A stretch of 64,000 bases of DNA from assembly GCF_003716875.1 (NCBI RefSeq), contig NZ_CP033078.1, positions 682,001 through 746,000 of the forward strand, written 5' to 3'. Numbering within the stretch: position 1 is the first letter of the stretch; each line of letters starts with the position of its first letter. This document shows, piece by piece, positions 48,017 through 54,927 of the stretch. The notes under the pieces are model-generated. The model was not told where the DNA came from, did not search any database, and was given only the letters and a program-made list of their open reading frames with translations. Made by a program: the position numbers and the translations under genes. This DNA is from Vibrio zhugei (GTDB lineage Bacteria > Pseudomonadota > Gammaproteobacteria > Enterobacterales > Vibrionaceae).

Positions 48017-48859
48017 GTGTGTGAATTGCTGGGCATGAGCGCAAACGTGCCGACAGATATTTGTTTTAGCTTTACTGGTTTAGTGCAACGCGGTGGTCGT
48101 ACAGGCCCTCACAGAGATGGGTGGGGCATTGTTTTTTATGAAGGCCGTGGCTTTCGAACCTTTAAAGATCCCGATCCTAGCTATGAATCTCCTATCGCAC
48201 GCTTAGTGCAAGAGTATCCGATCAAAAGCCAAGCCGTGATTAGTCATATTCGTCAAGCGAATCGCGGTAAAATCAGTTTAGAAAATACCCATCCATTCAC
48301 ACGCGAGCTTTGGGGCAATTATTGGACTTTTGCTCATAATGGACAATTGACCGATTATACAAGCTTGCCCGTTGGCTCACGTCGCCCAGTCGGAGAGACC
48401 GACAGCGAGTATGCGTTTTGCTGGCTGCTTAATGCCATGGAAACGCGTTTTCCGACGCCTCCCGAGAACAAGTTAGAAGTCTTACGTTATGTCGCAACCC
48501 TGTGTGATGAATTGAGACAGAAGGGCGTATTTAATATGCTATTGTCTGACGGCGAGTATGTGATGGCCTATTGCACCAACCACCTGTATCGAATTACACG
48601 TAAAGCGCCATTTGGTCATGCGACGTTGATTGATGAAGAAGTGGAAGTGAACTTTCAAGAAGAAACAACCCCAACGGATGTCGTGTCAGTGATTGCGACT
48701 CAGCCACTAACGCTGAATGAATCTTGGTTAAGAATGAAACCTGGCGAGTATGGGGTGTTCTATTTAGGTGAACAAGTGGATACCAATGCTCACGAGTTAA
48801 CGGATGTCCCATTTGCAGAGAAGAAACCCGGCAACCAAGCACCAAGCCAACCGCTGTAG
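48017..48859 (+). CDS. yafJ: Class II glutamine amidotransferase YafJ
   Basis: Ntn-type glutamine amidotransferase domain protein of 280 residues. The nucleophile is C2 (MCELLGMS), exposed once the first methionine is removed; the SHIRQANRG motif near 74 and the NTHPF and HNGQ motifs complete the active-site region. The partner or acceptor of the ammonia is not known; the family includes YafJ of E. coli. The start must be GTG 48017 because C2 has to follow it directly. A GAGGAG site lies about 10 nt upstream. It ends at a strong terminator. Confidence 0.92.
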   Translation: MCELLGMSANVPTDICFSFTGLVQRGGRTGPHRDGWGIVFYEGRGFRTFKDPDPSYESPIARLVQEYPIKSQAVISHIRQANRGKISLENTHPFTRELWGNYWTFAHNGQLTDYTSLPVGSRRPVGETDSEYAFCWLLNAMETRFPTPPENKLEVLRYVATLCDELRQKGVFNMLLSDGEYVMAYCTNHLYRITRKAPFGHATLIDEEVEVNFQEETTPTDVVSVIATQPLTLNESWLRMKPGEYGVFYLGEQVDTNAHELTDVPFAEKKPGNQAPSQPL

Positions 48860-48886
48860 CCGAAGGGGCGAAAATGCAGACAAAAT

Positions 48887-48915
48887 AAAAGGTTGATGTG
48901 TTCCATCAACCTTTT
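48887..48915. terminator. Bidirectional terminator between yafJ and purN
   Basis: AAAAGGTTGATG (48887-48898) and CATCAACCTTTTT (48904-48915) form a stable stem with A and T runs on both flanks, serving both converging genes. Confidence 0.9.
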
Positions 48916-48935
48916 TATCGAGTCAGTTAGCCGAT

Positions 48936-49574
48936 TTATTCGTCCGCGTAACCGTGCATCCCGAGCAGTTCACCGTCTAAATAGGCTTTGCCATCTTGCA
49001 TCGTCAAACGCTCTTCAACGAACCATTGCACCACAAGAGGGTAGATGCGATGTTCTTGCGTCTGAACTCGCTCTGTGAGCGTTTCAATCGAATCGCCATC
49101 AAAAATGGGCACTTTCGCTTGCAAAATAACAGGTCCACCGTCTAATTGTTCAGTCACGAAGTGCACACTGGTTCCGTGCTCTTCATCACCGGCTAAAATA
49201 GCCCGTTGATAGGTGTTCAGTCCTGGGTATTTCGGTAATAACGATGGATGAATATTAATCATTCTGCCTTTGAAGTGACGGACAAAACCATCACTTAGGA
49301 TACGCATAAATCCAGCTAACACGACAAGATCTGGGGTAAATGTATCGATTTGGCGCATTAATTCTACGTCATAAGCCGTGCGGCTTTCGAAATCGGTAGG
49401 ATCAATAAATACGGGTTTAGCATCGGCTTTTTTTGCACGTTCTAAACCATAAGCTGTTGCTTTATTTGAAAAAACAGCTGTTACTTTACCGTCTTTAATG
49501 CTGGAGTCACAAGCATCAATAATCGCTTGTAAATTCGAACCATTTCCTGAAATTAAAACAACTACACTTTTCAT
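48936..49574 (-). CDS. purN: Phosphoribosylglycinamide formyltransferase 1
   Basis: Uses 10-formyltetrahydrofolate to formylate GAR, the third step of purine synthesis. The 212-residue protein starts with the SGNGSNLQAIID phosphate-binding loop (about 9-20), then shows LAGFMRIL near 88, the INIHPSLLP motif with the catalytic Asn-His, and HGTSVHFVTEQLDGG with the catalytic aspartate. It lies 3 bp after purM on the minus strand, so they form one unit. Confidence 0.96.
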   Translation of the reverse strand: MKSVVVLISGNGSNLQAIIDACDSSIKDGKVTAVFSNKATAYGLERAKKADAKPVFIDPTDFESRTAYDVELMRQIDTFTPDLVVLAGFMRILSDGFVRHFKGRMINIHPSLLPKYPGLNTYQRAILAGDEEHGTSVHFVTEQLDGGPVILQAKVPIFDGDSIETLTERVQTQEHRIYPLVVQWFVEERLTMQDGKAYLDGELLGMHGYADE

Positions 49575-49577
49575 AAA

Positions 49578-50618
49578 TTATTGTATCTCGACTTGAGCTT
49601 CATTCGCATTTGAGTTGGCAATTGTACCGATAACCCAAGCAGTTTCACCCTCTTTTTGTAAAAGATTTACTGCATCGCTGGCTTGATCGGCTGGCAGCGC
49701 AATAATTAAGCCCACACCACAGTTAAAAGTACGGTACATTTCATGCTGGGTAACGTTGCCTTTTTCTTGTAGCCAATCAAAGATAGGTGGCCATTGCCAG
49801 CTACTGCCATCAATCACCGCTTTTGTTCCTTCAGGGAGAACGCGAGGAATATTTTCCCAGAACCCACCGCCAGTAATATGAGAAATGGCATGAATATCAT
49901 GAGCTTCAATCAAATTCAGTGCGGATTTGATGTAGATTTTTGTCGGCTCAAGTAAATGTTCGCCAATGGTTTTGCCTTGCAGTAATTCATTTTTATCCGC
50001 GTTAGAAACGTCCAAAATTTTACGGATCAACGAGTAACCATTTGAGTGAGGGCCACTTGAACCTACCGCGATGAGGGCATCGTCTGCGGCTACTTTTGTT
50101 CCGTCAATGATGTTGTCTTTTTCAACCACACCGACACAGAAACCAGCCACATCATAGTCTTCGCCTTCGTACATGCCAGGCATTTCTGCGGTTTCGCCAC
50201 CAATAAGCGAACAACCAGCTTGCAGGCAGCCTTCCGCGATACCAGTAACGACATCGGCGGCAGTATCCACATCTAATTTTCCAGTGGCGTAGTAATCGAG
50301 GAAGAAGAGGGGCTCGCCACCTTGAACAATGAGATCGTTCACGCACATCGCAACGAGATCAATACCGATGGTATCGTGTTTTTTCAGGTCTAACGCTAGA
50401 CGCAGTTTGGTCCCCACACCATCGGTACCGGAGACTAGGACGGGATGTTTGTATTTGGTCGGTAATTCACACAGAGCACCAAACCCGCCGATGCCACCCA
50501 TGACTTCGGGACGACGAGTACGTTTTACTGCACCTTTAATACGATCAACAAGCGCATTACCAGCGTCAATATCGACACCAGCATCTTTGTAGCTAAGAGA
50601 AGTGTTGTTACCGCTCAC
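49578..50618 (-). CDS. purM: Phosphoribosylformylglycinamidine cyclo-ligase
   Basis: AIR synthetase, fifth step of purine synthesis, using ATP to close the imidazole ring. The 346-residue protein has the [12 protein letters not shown] motif near 59-70, the [12 protein letters not shown] motif near 85, the [11 protein letters not shown] motif near 145 and the [10 protein letters not shown] motif near 251. The start is GTG with a GAGGA ribosome site; no ATG gives the conserved [14 protein letters not shown] start. A PurR box lies upstream. It is divergent from upp. Confidence 0.97.
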   Translation of the reverse strand: MSGNNTSLSYKDAGVDIDAGNALVDRIKGAVKRTRRPEVMGGIGGFGALCELPTKYKHPVLVSGTDGVGTKLRLALDLKKHDTIGIDLVAMCVNDLIVQGGEPLFFLDYYATGKLDVDTAADVVTGIAEGCLQAGCSLIGGETAEMPGMYEGEDYDVAGFCVGVVEKDNIIDGTKVAADDALIAVGSSGPHSNGYSLIRKILDVSNADKNELLQGKTIGEHLLEPTKIYIKSALNLIEAHDIHAISHITGGGFWENIPRVLPEGTKAVIDGSSWQWPPIFDWLQEKGNVTQHEMYRTFNCGVGLIIALPADQASDAVNLLQKEGETAWVIGTIANSNANEAQVEIQ

Positions 50619-50680
50619 GGGACATCCTCAGTTCTAGTTTAATGGGAAAACGGCGATATTCTACAAGTCTTAAAACAAAA

Positions 50681-50696
50681 AGGAAAACGTTTGCGT
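50681..50696 (-). promoter_or_regulatory. PurR box upstream of purMN
   Basis: The 16-mer matches the PurR consensus ACGCAAACGTTTGCGT at 14 positions (AAAACGTTTGCGT intact). It lies 63 bp upstream of the purM start, in the promoter region, where PurR with hypoxanthine or guanine would repress. Confidence 0.85.
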
Positions 50697-50824
50697 CAGT
50701 TTTTTCGTCAATTTTACTGAAAATATTGCTCAATGACTGTGCCTATGTGTTGTGAATGGCACGATGTCATGTGTGTGGTTAAGTAATGGTTTACATTGTC
50801 ATGTAAAACTGCGAACAATGGGTG

Positions 50825-50830
50825 TATAAT
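50825..50830 (+). promoter_or_regulatory. -10 element of the upp promoter
   Basis: A perfect TATAAT sits 34 bp upstream of the upp start. No good -35 is found at 16-18 bp spacing; a TTGTCA at 50796-50801 is too far (23 bp). Confidence 0.5.
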
Positions 50831-50864
50831 CCGCAGGTTTATTTAAATTATACCGGAGATGGAA

Positions 50865-51491
50865 ATGAAAGTTGTTGAAGTGAAACACCCGCTGGTAAAA
50901 CACAAACTGGGGTTGATGCGCGAAGGTCAAATCAGTACGAAACGTTTTCGTGAGTTAGCAACGGAAGTGGGTAGCCTTTTAACTTATGAAGCAACCTCTG
51001 ACTTTGAAACCGAAAAAGTCACCATTGAAGGCTGGATGGGTCCAGTAGAGATCGATCAAATTAAAGGTAAGAAAGTGACCGTCGTGCCGATTTTGCGTGC
51101 TGGTCTTGGTATGATGGATGGCGTGTTAGAGCACATTCCGAGTGCACGTATCAGTGTTGTCGGTGTGTACCGTGACGAAACCACATTAGAGCCTGTGCCG
51201 TATTTTAATAAGTTAGCCTCTAACATCGATGAGCGTATGGCGTTAGTCGTTGACCCGATGCTAGCGACAGGTGGCTCAATGATCGCGACGATCGATTTGC
51301 TCAAAGAACAAGGTTGTGAGCACATTAAAGTATTAGTACTTGTTGCTGCACCTGAGGGCATTGCGGCTCTTGAAAAAGCGCATCCGGATGTGGAACTTTA
51401 TACCGCTGCCATTGATGAAAAGCTCAATGAGAAAGGCTACATCGTACCTGGTCTTGGTGATGCTGGTGATAAGATTTTCGGCACAGTGTAA
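50865..51491 (+). CDS. upp: Uracil phosphoribosyltransferase
   Basis: Salvages uracil to UMP with PRPP; activity is stimulated by GTP. From ATG 50865 it has 208 residues, as in E. coli, starting [16 protein letters not shown]; the PILRAGLGM motif near 77 and the [15 protein letters not shown] loop near 130 are conserved. The earlier ATG at 50859 touches the CCGGAG ribosome site, so the second is preferred. No uracil permease follows it here, only a terminator. Confidence 0.97.
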   Translation: MKVVEVKHPLVKHKLGLMREGQISTKRFRELATEVGSLLTYEATSDFETEKVTIEGWMGPVEIDQIKGKKVTVVPILRAGLGMMDGVLEHIPSARISVVGVYRDETTLEPVPYFNKLASNIDERMALVVDPMLATGGSMIATIDLLKEQGCEHIKVLVLVAAPEGIAALEKAHPDVELYTAAIDEKLNEKGYIVPGLGDAGDKIFGTV

Positions 51492-51523
51492 TTGTGAGAC
51501 ATGACGTGTCTAGACACGAAATA

Positions 51524-51553
51524 AAAAAAGGGAGCTCGGCTCCCTTTTTTTAT
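51524..51553. terminator. Terminator between upp and rluF
   Basis: AAAAAAAGGGAGC, loop TCG and GCTCCCTTTTTTT form a strong stem with runs on both sides; it can end upp and the converging rluF. A 14-bp perfect palindrome (CGTGTCTAGACACG, 51505-51518) lies just before it. Confidence 0.92.
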
Positions 51554-51563
51554 GGTGATAGTA

Positions 51564-52562
51564 CTACGATGTAGAACGTTTATTTTTTAAACTTAACGTG
51601 CCACCGCTTTTCTGGTGCTGGCGATGATTGTCGGATTTTTTGATGGCAGATGAAGATGAACCGCGCCCTTTTTTGGAGTTAGGCGCATGGCGAAAGCTCT
51701 CAGCATTATTGCCACGGAACGTGCGCGGATTTTGGTTACGACGTGCTTTGGAGGCTTGATTTTCTTCGCGGCTATCGTAGAGCTTGGCATCGGTTGCTTT
51801 GCGAATATGTCGGCCTTGCTCAGTTTGTCGAGAGGCTTCCTCTGTACTGACAGAACCTTCACACATCGCTAAGATGGTCGTAATTTCTTCATCGGTTAAG
51901 TAGCGCCATTCGCCATTTGGTATGCCATCCAATGAAATATTCATAATGCGCACACGACGTAATTTGAACACTTCGTACCCCAGTGCTTCACACATGCGAC
52001 GAATTTGGCGATTTAACCCTTGCGTCAGTACGATGCGAAAGCTGAACTTGGTTTCTTTGGTCACTTTACAAGGTAGGGTGACGGTATCGAGAATATTAAC
52101 GCCAGCCGCCATTTGCTGCAAAAACGCCTCAGTGATGGGTTTGTCGACACGCACCACGTACTCTTTTTCATGATGGTTGCCAGCACGAAGAATTTTATTG
52201 ACGATATCGCCATCGTTGGTCAAAAAAATCAGGCCATCGGAAGGTTTATCAAGGCGACCAATCGGGAAAATACGTTTTGAATGACCAATAAAATCGACAA
52301 TGTTGCCAGGAATATCGCGTTCCGTGGTACAGGTAATACCGGTGGGTTTGTTGAGAGCGATATAAATGGGCTTTTCTTTACTGCCAATCGGCTTTCCGTC
52401 GACACAGACGTTATCCGACGTCGTGACTTTAACGCCCATCTGAGGTTGTTCACCATTGACGGTCACTCGACCTTCTTCGATCAGTTTATCGGCGGCTCGA
52501 CGTGAGCAAAAGCCAGTTTCACTGATGTACTTATTGAGACGCTTCTCAGCGAGTTGGGACAT
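51564..52562 (-). CDS. rluF: 23S rRNA pseudouridine(2604) synthase RluF
   Basis: RsuA-family pseudouridine synthase. An N-terminal S4 RNA-binding domain covers about 8-60 ([20 protein letters not shown] near its start, given in part), and the catalytic domain follows with the key aspartate in [13 protein letters not shown] near 98. The [12 protein letters not shown] motif near 180 and the [11 protein letters not shown] segment near 216-226 fit RluF. At 332 residues it is longer than the ~290 of E. coli because of a C-terminal tail of about 90 residues rich in S, R, K, N and Q. A GAGGAG site precedes the ATG. Confidence 0.92.
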   Translation of the reverse strand: MSQLAEKRLNKYISETGFCSRRAADKLIEEGRVTVNGEQPQMGVKVTTSDNVCVDGKPIGSKEKPIYIALNKPTGITCTTERDIPGNIVDFIGHSKRIFPIGRLDKPSDGLIFLTNDGDIVNKILRAGNHHEKEYVVRVDKPITEAFLQQMAAGVNILDTVTLPCKVTKETKFSFRIVLTQGLNRQIRRMCEALGYEVFKLRRVRIMNISLDGIPNGEWRYLTDEEITTILAMCEGSVSTEEASRQTEQGRHIRKATDAKLYDSREENQASKARRNQNPRTFRGNNAESFRHAPNSKKGRGSSSSAIKKSDNHRQHQKSGGTLSLKNKRSTS

Positions 52563-52656
52563 GGGAACTCCTCAAATTTCATCGGAATAAGGGTACAACG
52601 CCTAATCAGACTATGTAGGTGTTGGAACGAGCGCGCATTCTAACAGGTCTCGATAT

Positions 52657-53235
52657 TTAACCAAGCCGTTTTTGATGACGCTCTTTGTTTTCTAATTTCT
52701 GCTGCGGTGTCTTTTTCAACAAGACATAAACGGCGCCCGTCCCACCGTGATAATGTTGCGTGCTATGCATGCATTGTACCTCTGCAATCTGTGGTAACCA
52801 ATGGGCGACATAGCTTTTGATCAGCGCGGGAGGGTCAGCGCGTTGCCCTTTACCATGCACGATGATAACGGTACGTAGTTCCATACGTAGGCATTGCTTA
52901 ACAAAGGTGAGGATCTCTTCTCTGGCTTGTGACAACGTACGTCGATGTAAATCAAGGCGTGCTTGAATAGCGTATTTGCCTAAGCGCAGTTTACGGAACA
53001 CACCTTCTTGAACACCATTACGTTTGAAACTCAGCATGGCTTCCGGTTTGAGCATGGGAGCGGAGTCTAATGATAAATAGTCTGAGTCCTGTTCGGTGAA
53101 ACGCGTCGCCGCGAGTTGACGAGCTTGGTGAGCCTGCGTGATTTGATGTTGCGTTTGGCAGGTGACGGTGTCGTGGGTCAAGGGTTTCACATCTTGCATC
53201 ATTTGTTGGAACAGTTGAAAATCGTCTTCAGCCAT
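52657..53235 (-). CDS. smrA: Smr-domain protein SmrA (YdaL)
   Basis: The 192-residue protein resembles E. coli SmrA over most of its length: an N-terminal extension, then a Smr (small MutS-related) domain from about 100. The domain motifs are LDLHR near 98 (usually LDLHG) and VHGKG near 131, and the HYHGGTGAVYVLLKK end is typical. Smr domains are linked to nuclease activity; the cellular role of SmrA is unclear. ATG 53235 is preferred over an in-frame GTG at 53244 because GAGG lies at good distance from it. The terminator of an upstream minus-strand RNA lies 82 bp before its start. Confidence 0.9.
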   Translation of the reverse strand: MAEDDFQLFQQMMQDVKPLTHDTVTCQTQHQITQAHQARQLAATRFTEQDSDYLSLDSAPMLKPEAMLSFKRNGVQEGVFRKLRLGKYAIQARLDLHRRTLSQAREEILTFVKQCLRMELRTVIIVHGKGQRADPPALIKSYVAHWLPQIAEVQCMHSTQHYHGGTGAVYVLLKKTPQQKLENKERHQKRLG

Positions 53236-53316
53236 TGCTCGCACCTCTTACTCTGCTGTCATGGGACAGAGGCAATTATATCAAGCACAGAGATAAGATA
53301 TCTAGAAAAGAAGGGA

Positions 53317-53349
53317 CAAAAAAACGGAGCAGAAAGAGACTACTCCGTT
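53317..53349 (-). terminator. Intrinsic terminator of the candidate minus-strand RNA
   Basis: On the minus strand AACGGAG and CTCCGTT enclose a 13-nt loop, and seven T follow. No protein gene ends here, so it must end an RNA made from the gap on its right. Confidence 0.85.
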
Positions 53350-53457
53350 GGACAACAAATACACGTTGTTTAGAGGCTTAGTGAGGAGATGTGTCGTCAG
53401 CATAGTAATGAATCTTTGTTAATCAGCAGGTAGGCACTCACTATTATGCCTGACGAC
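53318..53457 (-). ncRNA. Candidate FNR-dependent small RNA (~140 nt)
   Basis: Predicted from promoter, fold and terminator. The RNA would begin with GTCGTCAG (53457-53450), which pairs perfectly with CTGACGAC (53400-53393); inside it CATAATAGTGA pairs with TCATTACTATG with one mismatch and one G-U pair, giving a long arm. A single-stranded stretch with TCTCCTCAC follows, able to pair with Shine-Dalgarno sequences, then a small ACAAC/GTTGT hairpin and the terminator. E. coli has an anaerobically induced FnrS RNA of about 120 nt in the wider smrA-zntB-dbpA neighbourhood, as I recall it; the setting beside smrA here is suggestive, but I see no clear sequence similarity. No ORF with a ribosome site is present. 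Confidence 0.65.
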
Positions 53458-53463
53458 TGTTCT

Positions 53464-53504
53464 ACCATAGCACTGCGATGGGAGCCGTTCATGATCCAGA
53501 TCAA
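53464..53504 (-). promoter_or_regulatory. FNR-type box with class II extended -10 promoter
   Basis: On the minus strand TTGAT-CTGG-ATCAT (53504-53491) matches the FNR consensus TTGAT-N4-ATCAA in 9 of 10 positions. An extended -10, TGC-TATGGT (53469-53464), follows at the distance that puts the box centre at about -40.5 from the predicted start at 53457, the class II activating position. No -35 is needed at such promoters. Confidence 0.7.
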
Positions 53505-53611
53505 AAGGATGTGGGGAGACGTTTGTCTGATTGCGTTGCTGTATACTTGCTCACATTATTAGCGAATTGATGGCTATTTGTACGAGTGGAAAGGCAATTG
53601 TCATAAAGTCC

Positions 53612-53639
53612 TTGCACCTTGTAATAGAATCCGTATTAT
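53612..53639 (+). promoter_or_regulatory. tRNA-Pro promoter
   Basis: TTGCAC (53612-53617), a 16-bp spacer and TATTAT (53634-53639) are followed by a GC-rich discriminator (ACGCCTCG), typical of stable-RNA promoters. Transcription would start near 53646. Confidence 0.75.
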
Positions 53640-53678
53640 ACGCCTCGTTGTCAGCGATAAAACGCAGTAGCAACAACT

Positions 53679-53755
<77 letters not shown>

Positions 53756-53762
53756 TATTACG

Positions 53763-53792
53763 AAGCCTCGACAGTGATGTCGGGGCTTTTTT
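53763..53792 (+). terminator. Intrinsic terminator after tRNA-Pro
   Basis: AAGCCTCGACA (53763-53773) pairs with TGTCGGGGCTT (53778-53788, one G-U pair) and further T residues follow. Confidence 0.9.
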
Positions 53793-53902
53793 GTATCGGC
53801 TTTTTATCAGCGGCTTATCGTCTTTTGTGTTGACGCTGGTGATAAGGCTCAATCGGCTTGCTTCCGGTATTGAGCCTAAGTGATGCCCTTTGAGGGGCGT
53901 TG

Positions 53903-54778
53903 TTAAAATTGACATCCCACTCGCGTCGTTTTGTTGAGCCGCTCAACGTGAAATCCCCGACTTTCCAATTGATTGAGTACATTGTTTGGACCAATCAGGT
54001 GTAAGACTCCGACGACCATGACATAAGTCCCTTGCGGTTTTGGATAAAAATCGTCTGTGCTTAATGTTTTTACCCACGCTGCATTTCGCTTTTCTACTAG
54101 CTCCGTTTGCATACTTTTGGATAAAGGATCGCTCTGGGCAAACGTCCACAAGTGCTTCTCATCCCCGGAGGTCCAGCTTTTAATTAAGCATTGCATGACT
54201 CGGCGGTTTTTTTTCCAGTCAGTGATCGCAGACAGTAATAAAGCTTTGCCTTGATCGGCTTGCTGAGTTAACAAATTAATTTGCGATTGTAAGGATTCTA
54301 AACCGAGCACGGGGATATGTTGTTGCGTTGCTTGAGAGAGTAAATAACTATCGACGCCTTGTGTTGCATCATAACCGAGTTGCTGCATGGTTAACTGTTG
54401 AATGGAGAGCGCGGCAGCCCATGGAGACATGTTGCGATATTGCTGGTTATTGACGCCAAGTTGCTCTGTGACTTTATTGAGAGTTTTGAGTTGTTGGCTA
54501 TCAAGCACCTCTTCGGTTTTTACGTTTTGTTTGGGATAGTGAATCCCCTTGGTTTGGCGAATGTCGGTTTCGACGATCAATCCATCACTGTGCTCAAGCG
54601 CTTGCGTAATCGCATGTGGCAGTGGGTACATCGATTGAGTGCCGACATGAACGGAGCCAATGACATAGATATTTCGTTCGCCCTTGGTTAAATGCCAATA
54701 CAGCGGTTCGGCTTTGGATGTAAAAGAGAAGGCAGTCAATATACTGGCGACTAAGCCAATCGGAAAGGTTAAGCGCAT
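53903..54778 (-). CDS. TraB/GumN family protein
   Basis: A 291-residue protein of the TraB/GumN (haem-binding Tiki-like) superfamily. It has a signal peptide (about 1-23, ending near TSKAEP) and the family's GSVHVGTQSMYPLP motif near 41-54, with a second conserved region VLGLESLQSQ near 170-180 and the VVGVLHLIG motif near 250. In this superfamily GxxH motifs bind metal and some members are peptidases; the bacterial role is not established. It lies between tRNA-Pro and copA on the minus strand, with no obvious partner. Confidence 0.85.
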   Translation of the reverse strand: MRLTFPIGLVASILTAFSFTSKAEPLYWHLTKGERNIYVIGSVHVGTQSMYPLPHAITQALEHSDGLIVETDIRQTKGIHYPKQNVKTEEVLDSQQLKTLNKVTEQLGVNNQQYRNMSPWAAALSIQQLTMQQLGYDATQGVDSYLLSQATQQHIPVLGLESLQSQINLLTQQADQGKALLLSAITDWKKNRRVMQCLIKSWTSGDEKHLWTFAQSDPLSKSMQTELVEKRNAAWVKTLSTDDFYPKPQGTYVMVVGVLHLIGPNNVLNQLESRGFHVERLNKTTRVGCQF

Positions 54779-54876
54779 AGCAATATCAAGTTCTTAATAA
54801 TGGATGAGGATACTGTACGGACTTTCGGGCTTAATGAGAAGTGTGACGTGTGCTTAACGGGCAACGATGTGAGATT

Positions 54877-54911
54877 GCCACGTTAAGGCCTCTTTCGGCC
54901 GTTAACGTGGC
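54877..54911. repeat. Long hairpin downstream of copA
   Basis: GCCACGTTAA (54877-54886) plus GGCC pairs with GGCC plus TTAACGTGGC (54902-54911) around a 6-nt loop, with one bulged G. The position just past the copA stop suggests termination or mRNA protection, but a U run is lacking. Confidence 0.55.
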
Positions 54912-54927
54912 TGATATCATGTGGGGC

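Noticed and set aside
51505..51518. 14-bp palindrome after upp as an operator
   Set aside because: It lies between a stop codon and a terminator, where an operator has no evident target.
53406..53498. Minus-strand 31-codon ORF in the smrA-tRNA-Pro gap
   Set aside because: Its ATG lies on the FNR-type box and it runs through the -10, so it would not be on the predicted transcript; no ribosome site precedes it.
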